Positions 53,963 to 62,740 of a DNA stretch of 64,000 bases are shown one piece after another. The stretch spans positions 1-64,000 of the forward strand of contig NZ_VDCY01000010.1 of the NCBI RefSeq assembly GCF_006517395.1, read 5' to 3'. This DNA is from Terrilactibacillus laevilacticus. GTDB taxonomy: Bacteria > Bacillota > Bacilli > Bacillales > Sporolactobacillaceae. Under the pieces are notes generated by a model, which had not been told where the DNA came from, did no database searches, and was given only the letters and a program-made list of their open reading frames with translations. The position numbers and the translations under genes were made by a program. The stretch's first letter is position 1. Each line of letters begins with the position of its first letter.

Positions 53963-55723
53963 ATGGATAAAAATTTATATATTTCAGCAGCAAAAGGTGA
54001 CATAACGATAGATTTAGCCATAGAAAATATTAAACTAGTAAATGTATTTAGTGGGGAAATATATCCAGCGAATATTGGGATTTACCAAGATAAAATCGTA
54101 CATGTTGATCATACTGGAAAAGAAGATCTAAAAGCAAAGGAAGTTGTTGATGGTAAAGGTAAGTATGCTATTCCAGGATTGATTGATACACATCTTCATA
54201 TTGAAAGTAGTATGATTACACCTGGTGCCTATGCGGAGGCAATCCTTCCACATGGAACGACTACTATTGTGACTGATCCCCATGAAATTGGAAATGTATT
54301 AGGAGAAAAAGGTATAGAATTTATGATTGAAGCTAGTAAAGATTTAGACTTGAGAATTCTTACATTTTTACCTTCATGTGTACCATCAGCTCCAGGTGTA
54401 GAAACTACTGGGGCAGATTTTACTCCTGATGTAGTGCAAAAACTGATTCAGTGGGAGAATATAGCTGGATTGGCAGAAGTGATGAATTACGTGGGTGTGA
54501 TTGAACAAGATGATCGAATGTTAAAAATAGTAGAGGCAGCTAAAAAAACCGGCAAAACTATACAGGGGCATGCACCATTTGTTATGGGTAGAGACTTATC
54601 TGCATATATAGTTGCTGGGATAGACTCCGATCATGAATGTAGAACAACTGAAGAAGCAATTGAAAGAATTAGATCAGGAATGTATGTAGAAATAAGGGAA
54701 AGTTCATTTTCAATGAATGTTAATGATTTAGCTAAAGCTATTAATGATAAAGATTATGTACCTAATGTAACCCTCTGCTCAGATGATGTAAAGGCAAGTG
54801 ATTTAATTAGAAGAGGCACAATCAGTCATGTTATTCGGCAATTAATTAAAGAGGGAATAGACCCAGTTAACGCTATAAGATTTGGTACTATTAATGCAGC
54901 CCAAAGATTAAGTAGGTCAGATTTAGGGGCAATTTCACCTGGGAGAATTGCCGATATAGTATTGTTGGATGATTTAGAGTCTATGATGATCTCTGATGTC
55001 TTTACATCCGGTAAGCACATTGTAGAAAAGGGAAAACTCCAGGTAGAACAGACTAAAATAGAACCTCCTCAAGAATTTTTGCAAACTGTCAATATTCCTG
55101 AAATTAGCGAGAAAGATTTTTCTATAAAAGTGAATGATCCGGCAGCAAAAGAGATTAAAATAAATGTCATTGATTATTCAAATAATATTACAAACTTTAT
55201 AAAAGTATCAGTTCCAGTAGAAAACGGAGAAGTTAGTTTAGAACAAGATAAGGGAACCAAAGATCCTCTTATTTACATTGGAGTATTCCATCGGCATGGA
55301 AGAAACAATAATCAAGCTATTGGTGTTCTTTCGGGATTTGGGATTATAGGAGGCGCTATAGCAACGACAATTGCTCATGATTGCCATAATTTGGTTGTGT
55401 TAGGTAGCAATAAGAAGGATATGGTAATAGCCGCAAAACGTATTAAAGAATTGAATGGCGGTATGGTAGCTGTTGAAAAAGGTAAAATAATAGCTGAGTT
55501 GCCTTTACCGTTGGCCGGACTTATGAGTTTAGAATCAGCATATGATTTAACCCCGAAAATTGATTTGTTTGAAAGAACATTAAATGAAACAATTATGCCT
55601 GATAATAATCCCATATCTAGACTTATCCCAATTACTCTAGCTGTTATTCCAAATGCGAGAATGACAGACATTGGTTTAGTAGATGTAAATGTTCAGGAAT
55701 TTGTTCCATTATTAGTGGAATAA
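53963..55723 (+). CDS. adeC: adenine deaminase
   Basis: A 586-residue amidohydrolase converting adenine to hypoxanthine and ammonia. Metal-site motifs: HLHIESSMITPGAYAEAILPHGTTTIVTDPHEIGNV (about aa 74-110), AEVMNYVGVI, QGHAPF, IDSDHECRT and LCSDDVKASDL. The C-terminal domain has the family's HRHGRNNNQAIGVLSGFG and TIAHDCHNLVVLG. GGAGGG precedes the ATG. With the upstream permease it forms an adenine scavenging pair. Confidence 0.93.
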   Translation: MDKNLYISAAKGDITIDLAIENIKLVNVFSGEIYPANIGIYQDKIVHVDHTGKEDLKAKEVVDGKGKYAIPGLIDTHLHIESSMITPGAYAEAILPHGTTTIVTDPHEIGNVLGEKGIEFMIEASKDLDLRILTFLPSCVPSAPGVETTGADFTPDVVQKLIQWENIAGLAEVMNYVGVIEQDDRMLKIVEAAKKTGKTIQGHAPFVMGRDLSAYIVAGIDSDHECRTTEEAIERIRSGMYVEIRESSFSMNVNDLAKAINDKDYVPNVTLCSDDVKASDLIRRGTISHVIRQLIKEGIDPVNAIRFGTINAAQRLSRSDLGAISPGRIADIVLLDDLESMMISDVFTSGKHIVEKGKLQVEQTKIEPPQEFLQTVNIPEISEKDFSIKVNDPAAKEIKINVIDYSNNITNFIKVSVPVENGEVSLEQDKGTKDPLIYIGVFHRHGRNNNQAIGVLSGFGIIGGAIATTIAHDCHNLVVLGSNKKDMVIAAKRIKELNGGMVAVEKGKIIAELPLPLAGLMSLESAYDLTPKIDLFERTLNETIMPDNNPISRLIPITLAVIPNARMTDIGLVDVNVQEFVPLLVE

Positions 55724-55792
55724 GAGATTATTGGGTTAATTGAGATAAAAAAACTTTTAATTGAAAAAATCAACGAAATTTAAAATAAGTTA

Positions 55793-55831
55793 AGCCCTAA
55801 GGTAGAAAATATTTGAATCTAACCTTAGGGC
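55793..55831. terminator. terminator between adeC and glpD
   Basis: GCCCTAAGGTTA-type arms pair perfectly (GCCCTAAGGT/ACCTTAGGGC) between convergent genes; T-rich tail on the plus strand. Confidence 0.75.
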
Positions 55832-55854
55832 ATATTTATACATCATTTAAATAA

Positions 55855-57552
55855 TCATTCCACCTTACTTAATTCCTCCCTTACTTTTGCTGTTTCCGCC
55901 TCCACAGCTTCCTCAAAAGCTTTTTCTAATTCTAGTGTATAGGTATGTTTCTCGTCATCACTCCATTTGAATACATCCGCCATGTAGTCAATGATCGGTG
56001 ATTTCCATTTTTTAGCCCATTCGATGGAGAATAGAGTTGAACCGGTTCGTCGATTGAAGTAATCGACGGGTTTTGCTGTCATTTCATGTTCAATACTATA
56101 TTTAATCGTAGCGTAAATATCGAGAGGTAGTTGATAGTTTTGAGCTTCGTTTATGTCTGTTCTAATGATGTCATATAGTGCTTCGATATTTGAACCATAT
56201 CGTTTTACGAGTGCCTCAGATTGATCAGAAGATAATCCTAGGTTTACACCTTCTTTCACTTTTTCTTCTATATATTTAGGAAAATGAGCAGAACCATTGA
56301 CGTGTCCTCCGCTAAGCTTGACTTTTTTCGTTGTACTTGCTGGATAATGGGTTCCTGTTTCTTGTTCGAGTTCACTTGCAACGAGGTCAACCACACGTTC
56401 AGCCATTTTTCGGTAACCTGTTAATTTTCCGCCAGCAATGGTAATGAGTCCAGAATCTGATAAGAAGATTTCATCTTTACGCGAAATTTCAGAAGGTGAT
56501 TTTCCTTCTTCATGAATGAGTGGTCTAACGCCTGCCCAGCTTGATTCAACGTCAGATGGCGTCAATTTTGCGCTTGGAAACATGCCATTTATGGCTTCGA
56601 GTAAATAATCCCGATCTTCAACTGTCATGCGTGGATTAATGGGATCATCGGTGTAAGTGGTGTCTGTCGTCCCAATATACACTTTTCCATCACGGGGGAT
56701 CGCAAAGATCATCCGTTTATCCCCATTGGTTGTATCAAAATAGATGGCTTGTTTCATAGGAAAACGTTCGCCGTCAATCACAATGTGAATCCCTTTTGTT
56801 AGGTGTAAATGTTTGTTGTTTTTTGAGTGGTCTTTTTCTCTTAGTGTGTCGACCCAAGGTCCTGTGGCGTTAACAATTTTTTTAGCATAGATAGGATAAC
56901 TTTCGTTTGTGATTTGATCAATAACCTTCACGCCAATTAATTTGTGATCACCGTCATAGATTAAATCTTCAGCTTTGGCATAATTTACCGCTTTAGCTCC
57001 TTTGCTGACGGCTTCTTTCATGACTTCGATGGTTAATCTTGCATCATCCGTTCGGTATTCAACGTAGTATCCGCCGCCCTTTAAGCTATTAGGGTCGAGA
57101 AGAGGCTCTTTCTCTAACGTTTGTTTTTTGCTTAACATCGATCGGCGTTCACTGTGTTTGACACCGGCTAGAAAATCATAGACTCTGAGTCCGATCGATG
57201 TTGTGAATTTACCAAACGTTCCGCCTTTATATAAAGGAAGCAGCATCCATTCTGGTGTCGTCACGTGGGGTGCATTTTCATAGACAATGGCTCTTTCTTT
57301 TCCCACTTCTGCAACAAGCTTGACTTCGAATTGTTTCAAATAGCGCAGACCGCCATGAACGAGTTTGGTCGAACGACTTGACGTTCCTGCTGCAAAGTCC
57401 TGCATTTCAATGACGCAAGTATGAAGGCCTCTAACACTGGCATCTAAAGCAATCCCTGCACCTGTAATGCCGCCGCCAATCACTAATAAATCCAATTTTT
57501 GACTTGCCATTTGTTTTAAAAAATCTGAACGTTGGAACGCTGAAAATGCCAT
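55855..57552 (-). CDS. glpD: aerobic glycerol-3-phosphate dehydrogenase
   Basis: A 565-residue FAD enzyme oxidising sn-glycerol 3-phosphate to dihydroxyacetone phosphate and passing electrons to menaquinone at the membrane. FAD motif LLVIGGGITGAGIALDASVRG (about aa 18-38), SSRSTKLVHGGLRYL, and C-terminal GGKLTGYRKMAE. It has its own promoter and a leader terminator of the GlpP-controlled type, separate from glpF-glpK. Confidence 0.95.
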   Translation of the reverse strand: MAFSAFQRSDFLKQMASQKLDLLVIGGGITGAGIALDASVRGLHTCVIEMQDFAAGTSSRSTKLVHGGLRYLKQFEVKLVAEVGKERAIVYENAPHVTTPEWMLLPLYKGGTFGKFTTSIGLRVYDFLAGVKHSERRSMLSKKQTLEKEPLLDPNSLKGGGYYVEYRTDDARLTIEVMKEAVSKGAKAVNYAKAEDLIYDGDHKLIGVKVIDQITNESYPIYAKKIVNATGPWVDTLREKDHSKNNKHLHLTKGIHIVIDGERFPMKQAIYFDTTNGDKRMIFAIPRDGKVYIGTTDTTYTDDPINPRMTVEDRDYLLEAINGMFPSAKLTPSDVESSWAGVRPLIHEEGKSPSEISRKDEIFLSDSGLITIAGGKLTGYRKMAERVVDLVASELEQETGTHYPASTTKKVKLSGGHVNGSAHFPKYIEEKVKEGVNLGLSSDQSEALVKRYGSNIEALYDIIRTDINEAQNYQLPLDIYATIKYSIEHEMTAKPVDYFNRRTGSTLFSIEWAKKWKSPIIDYMADVFKWSDDEKHTYTLELEKAFEEAVEAETAKVREELSKVE

Positions 57553-57582
57553 ATCTCGTCACCTCGTGATTTATTTTAATAA

Positions 57583-57647
57583 GAAAAAAGAGACCACAAA
57601 TATGCCATGAAAAAGTGTTAACTCTTCATCGTGCATTGTAGTCTCTC
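57583..57647 (-). terminator. glpD leader terminator (GlpP antitermination target)
   Basis: On the minus strand AGAGACTACAA pairs with TTGTGGTCTCT around a long loop and is followed by TTTTTTCTT, between the promoter and glpD. In B. subtilis GlpP with glycerol 3-phosphate prevents termination at such a site. Confidence 0.8.
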
Positions 57648-57679
57648 ATTATCCTTGACCGATATTAACTTGTAATTAT

Positions 57680-57708
57680 AGTATAGTTGATTGTGTAAAA
57701 TGTCACAA
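57680..57708 (-). promoter_or_regulatory. glpD promoter
   Basis: Minus-strand TTGTGA and TATACT, 17 bases apart; an overlapping TATAAT lies just downstream. The leader terminator begins about 30 bases later. Confidence 0.65.
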
Positions 57709-57858
57709 CCGTTTTGCGTCACATGATAAATTTTTTACCTAGGATTTGTTAATTTTAGACTAATCTACCATGCCGAAAGGTACATAATTGCAATAAAAGA
57801 GAAAGGTGAAAGGTCGTCTTGACATATTATTTATTGCAGTGGAGCCAAATGAGTTATT

Positions 57859-59358
<1,500 letters not shown>

Positions 59359-59378
59359 TCACTCCCCCGAAATTTAAA

Positions 59379-59604
59379 TTATAGTGTGTGTTCAAAAAGG
59401 TGACAAACGAAAAGGGTTACTGGCTAAGTACGCTGGCATCCTGCCAGAACGCCAGTACTAGCCCGTCCTGGGCGTCGGTAGATCAAGGCGGCGCTGTTTT
59501 GAGGACCGGAATGTAGGTTTTTGCTACATGAGGACCGGAAAAACAAGCGGGCGACCGAGATTCGTAGCTTATCATTTGGTGACTTTTTGAACAACTTCTT
59601 ATAA
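59379..59604 (-). repeat. MITE-like element, copy B (226 bp), between glpF and glpK
   Basis: Reverse orientation relative to copy A. Ends are TTATAGTGTGTGTTCAAAAAG and, at the other side, GACTTTTTGAACAACTTCTTATAA. The glpF stop codon (59599-59601) lies inside the terminal repeat. The middle ~60 bases of copy A are missing. Confidence 0.85.
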
Positions 59605-60435
59605 AGAATGTGAATGACTGTTTTTAGCCGTATCCATGCGTGTGCCTCGTTTTTTCTCTATTACATAAGCTGCGATGATAATGATAAGAAGAAGGCAGCC
59701 GACAATCCAAAATAATAAGGAGGTCTTTCTTAAAAATACGTTTTGATAGAATAAGGCCCCAAAGCTTCCGCCTAAAAGTGGACCTACAACAGGAATCCAA
59801 GCATATGGCCAATTTGATTGGCCTTTCCCGGCGATAGGCAGAAGGGCATGAGCGAGTCTCGGCCCTAGATCACGGGCAGGATTAATGGCATAACCGGTGG
59901 TTCCTCCAAGAGATAGTCCAATACTTATAATTAGAAAGCCAACAATCAAAGGATTTAAACCTTCAGTAAATTTATTCGCTCCGATGGTCAACAAGCCAAG
60001 GACTAAGACAAAAGTTCCAATGATCTCACTGAGTAGGTTAGAAAAAGTTTGCGGGATGGCAGGCCCAGTGGAGAAGACAGAGAGCTTGACCTCAGGTTCT
60101 CTCGTCGCACGCCAATGGGGCAAATAATGTAGATAGACAATGCATGCACCAAGAAATCCCCCGATCAATTGAGCTAGGAGATAGCCCGGTACTTTGGCCC
60201 AAGCAAATTGTCCGATTAACGCGAAACTTAAAGTAACGGCTGGATTAAGATGGGCACCACTGATGGATCCCACGGCATAAACACCCATTGTTACGGCAAG
60301 GCCCCAACCAAATCCAATCACAATCCAGTCTGAACCTTTAGCGAAAGAATGTTTTAAAGAGACACCAGCACAAACGCCGCCTCCGAGAATAATGAGAATC
60401 ATCGTACCAACACATTCTGCTAAGTATGCTGACAT
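59599..60435 (-). CDS. glpF: glycerol uptake facilitator
   Basis: A 278-residue aquaglyceroporin with six TM segments and the two NPA boxes GAHLNPAVTL (about aa 64) and GYAINPARDLGPR (about aa 203); the Asp after the second NPAR marks a glycerol rather than water channel. The ATG at 60435 is chosen because AGGGGGGAAC is just upstream. The longer frame to 60543 runs through the leader terminator. Its last codons lie against MITE copy B, so the native C-terminus may have been altered. Confidence 0.93.
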   Translation of the reverse strand: MSAYLAECVGTMILIILGGGVCAGVSLKHSFAKGSDWIVIGFGWGLAVTMGVYAVGSISGAHLNPAVTLSFALIGQFAWAKVPGYLLAQLIGGFLGACIVYLHYLPHWRATREPEVKLSVFSTGPAIPQTFSNLLSEIIGTFVLVLGLLTIGANKFTEGLNPLIVGFLIISIGLSLGGTTGYAINPARDLGPRLAHALLPIAGKGQSNWPYAWIPVVGPLLGGSFGALFYQNVFLRKTSLLFWIVGCLLLIIIIAAYVIEKKRGTRMDTAKNSHSHSL

Positions 60436-60475
60436 GTTGTTCCCCCCTATGAACATCGATGAACTTGCCCAAGCA

Positions 60476-60538
60476 TGAAAAAAACTCACAACAGTTTCGT
60501 TCAAAGGGAATAGACCTTTAAACAGGTAACGCTGTGAG
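60476..60538 (-). terminator. glpF leader terminator (GlpP antitermination target)
   Basis: Minus-strand CTCACAGC pairs with GTTGTGAG and is followed by TTTTTTT; an inner AAAGG/CCTTT stem is also present. It sits between the promoter and the glpF start. Confidence 0.8.
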
Positions 60539-60576
60539 CTCATTTCTCAAAATTCACATTTTATTAACTTAACCTC

Positions 60577-60606
60577 ATGATAGCTCAGTAATGTAAGCGT
60601 TGTCAA
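60577..60606 (-). promoter_or_regulatory. glpF promoter with overlapping cre site
   Basis: Minus-strand TTGACA and TATCAT, 18 bases apart. The plus-strand sequence TGTAAGCGTTGTCA (60592-60605) is a near-perfect cre overlapping the -35 box, so CcpA repression of glycerol uptake is expected. Confidence 0.82.
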
Positions 60607-60724
60607 TAGAAAAGTTTTAAAATTTGTCACTTGACTTTTTATAGCGGGATACATTGTATGTTAGAAAACAGAGTGACTATTTGGAGGACCTAGCCTTCGT
60701 ATGCCCGCGGGCGATCATCACTTT

Positions 60725-61279
60725 TTAATGAGCGGGATGCCATAGTGTTTTATCTGATGTTGAAACAGCTGTCGCACCTGCGTCAAAGGCATTTTGAATG
60801 TCTTCTTTTGTATGTATTAAACCTCCAGCAATGATTGGACGTCCTGTCTTTTGCCTGATTGCTTTTATCATTTTAGGCACAAGCCCAGGTAATACCTCAA
60901 TCATATCGGGATTCACTTTCTCAAACGTTCGATAACTCGTCTCCAGTGCCAATGAATCTAGTAAAAAGAAGCGCTGAACCGTCATCAATCCTCTTTTTTT
61001 AGCCACAGTAAGCATGGTACCTCTAGTCGAAATGACACCATATGGACGGATATACTGACAAATGAATTCAGCCGCATATTCATCATGCTTTAGTCCATTC
61101 ACTAAATCAGCATGAAGCAAGACTTTTTTGTTATGATGCTTTGCCATTTTTATCATGGCTTGTAATTGGGCGATATGAGTGTCGAGCACGACGATGTAAT
61201 CTAGCGGCATGCGCATCAGCTTCTCAAAATCTTTCATCTTATTTACTGCGGGTAGGATGATGTGGTTTTCGTTAAACAT
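60725..61279 (-). CDS. glpP: glycerol-3-phosphate-responsive antiterminator
   Basis: A ~184-residue RNA-binding antiterminator. Family sequence: ILPAVNKMKDFEKLM, LLHADLVNGLKHDEYAAEFICQY, VISTRGTMLTVAKK and PIIAGGLIHTKEDIQNAFDAGATAVSTS. It binds glp leader RNA when glycerol 3-phosphate is present and prevents termination upstream of glpF and glpD. The ATG at 61279 has AGGAGG 7 bases upstream, better than the frame's ATG at 61297. It lies immediately upstream of glpF, as in B. subtilis. Confidence 0.93.
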   Translation of the reverse strand: MFNENHIILPAVNKMKDFEKLMRMPLDYIVVLDTHIAQLQAMIKMAKHHNKKVLLHADLVNGLKHDEYAAEFICQYIRPYGVISTRGTMLTVAKKRGLMTVQRFFLLDSLALETSYRTFEKVNPDMIEVLPGLVPKMIKAIRQKTGRPIIAGGLIHTKEDIQNAFDAGATAVSTSDKTLWHPAH

Positions 61280-61302
61280 GTTTTTTCCTCCTATCAAATT
61301 AA

Positions 61303-61316
61303 TGACAGCGCTGTCA
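61303..61316 (-). promoter_or_regulatory. cre-like palindrome upstream of glpP
   Basis: TGACAGCGCTGTCA is a perfect 14-base palindrome fitting the CcpA cre pattern and lies just before the glpP ribosome site. Confidence 0.65.
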
Positions 61317-61477
61317 ATTTAGAATACTTCATTTAAACCAACCTTATCTTTAAAAAGTATAGCCTTATAATTTGTGACTGTCACCTTAAAATTAGTAAGA
61401 AGAGAGATTGGCTAGATTAATCTTTTATATATAAGTTGCTATCAAACAAAAAAAAATACTACATAAAAAATAATTTG

Positions 61478-61506
61478 TTGACAATCAAAAAAATATTTTT
61501 TAGAAT
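61478..61506 (+). promoter_or_regulatory. ridA promoter
   Basis: TTGACA and TAGAAT, 17 bases apart. The spacer ATCAAAAAAATATTTTT closely resembles that of the promoter at 62228. The ~160 bases between this and glpP hold nothing else that I recognise. Confidence 0.7.
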
Positions 61507-61599
61507 TATTGCAGAAAGAATTTTATGATTTGTCTAATTATTAAGGATTATAATCAAAGACATATCGTAGAAAATTATAGGCATTAGGAGGAGAAAAAA

Positions 61600-62082
61600 A
61601 TGGAACAAGTAGAAAATAGAAATGGACAAGTAGAGAATAAGTTGAAAGAATTAGGGGTTACCTTACCAGAGGTAGCTAAACCTGTTGCGGCTTTTATTCC
61701 TGCCCAACAAACAGGTAATTTAGTTTATACATCTGGACAAGATTGTAGACAAAACGGAAGGTTGATTTATGAAGGGAAGGTTGGTCAAGATTTAACAGTT
61801 GAACAAGGCTATGAAGCAGCCCGACAAAGTATGATAAATTGTTTGGCGGTTCTAAAAAAACAAGTCGGTAATCTAGACAACATCTCTAAGATTGTAAAGG
61901 TTCTTGGGTTTGTCAATAGTGCTCCAGGCTTTGTTGAACAGCCATATGTCATAAATGGTGCCTCTGAACTTCTTGAAACCGTCTTTGGAGAAAAGGGAAA
62001 ACATGCTCGTTCGGCAATTTCCTCCAATGAACTACCGTTTAACACACCAGTTGAAATTGAAATGATTGTTGAAGTTAAATAA
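61600..62082 (+). CDS. RidA/YjgF-family protein
   Basis: A 160-residue RidA-like protein: LVYTSGQDCRQNGRLIYEGKVGQDLTVEQGYEAARQSMINCLAVL, then VKVLGFVNSAPGFVEQP, then GKHARSAISSNELPFNTPVEIEMIVEV. Classical RidA has an Arg (R105) in GARSAV-like context, here HARSAISSNELP. RidA hydrolyses reactive enamine/imine intermediates to ketones and ammonia; this longer YjgF subfamily is often placed with amine or pyrimidine catabolism. GGAGGAG precedes the ATG, and a strong terminator follows. Confidence 0.82.
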   Translation: MEQVENRNGQVENKLKELGVTLPEVAKPVAAFIPAQQTGNLVYTSGQDCRQNGRLIYEGKVGQDLTVEQGYEAARQSMINCLAVLKKQVGNLDNISKIVKVLGFVNSAPGFVEQPYVINGASELLETVFGEKGKHARSAISSNELPFNTPVEIEMIVEVK

Positions 62083-62116
62083 CGTGTTTTTTTAATATGA
62101 TTTTATGAGAGAAGAG

Positions 62117-62158
62117 TGTCGAATCAATCTTTATGATAAGAAGATTGATTCGACTTTT
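62117..62158 (+). terminator. ridA terminator
   Basis: GTCGAATCAATCTT pairs with AAGATTGATTCGAC around a short loop and is followed by TTTT. Confidence 0.85.
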
Positions 62159-62227
62159 GATATAGGTGTGTGTCTTTTCGTAATCATCAATACTTATCTA
62201 AAAATAAGTCAAAATTTTAAAAAAAGA

Positions 62228-62256
62228 TTGACTTATCAAAAACAATATTTTAAAAT
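62228..62256 (+). promoter_or_regulatory. promoter of the last NCS1 gene
   Basis: TTGACT and TAAAAT, 17 bases apart; spacer TATCAAAAACAATATTT is similar to the ridA promoter spacer. A further AAAAAATATTTTT tract lies at about 62269-62282. The ~270 bases from here to the MITE are AT-rich with no gene seen. Confidence 0.6.
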
Positions 62257-62526
62257 GTCAGTAAATATAAAAAATATTTTTGTTATCTAAAATATTTTTT
62301 GAAGAAAATGTTGATTTTATGATCAAAAATTATATTCTAGGGAGTGATTTCAAACATTCACATAAAAAACAGGTAATCTACCTTTGTTTTTTTAATGCTA
62401 ATCGTATCCTTTTTTCCTTGCAATAAAATTTAGATTTTTATAAAAAGTATTTCTTGCTAGATATAAACTATATCTGTGGTTTGAAATATGTCGGTGTGAA
62501 GTGTCTGAAAAAAATATATAAAAAAA

Positions 62527-62692
62527 TTATCAGTGCGTGTTTAAAAAGGTGACAAATTAGAAGCAAGAAGATCAAGGCGGCGCTGTTTTGAGGACCGGAA
62601 TGTAGGTTTTTACTACATGAGGACCGGAAAAACAAGCCAACGCCGAGATTCGTAGCTTATCATTTGGTGACTTTTTGAACATCCTCTATCAG
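62527..62692 (-). repeat. MITE-like element, copy C (166 bp)
   Basis: Same orientation as copy B and even shorter: it lacks the CTGGC...GCCAG block. Ends TTATCAGTGCGTGTTTAAAAA and CTTTTTGAACATCCTCTATCA. It lies between the promoter at 62228 and the NCS1 gene. Confidence 0.85.
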
Positions 62693-62740
62693 TACACAAT
62701 CTAAATCTAAATATTAAACAGGTTAAAGGAGGATTAATCA

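Noticed and set aside
61371-61385. GTGACTGTCACC near ridA as another REP copy
   Set aside because: Only the inner core resembles the repeat; the AAAAAGACATTTT part is absent, so it may be chance.
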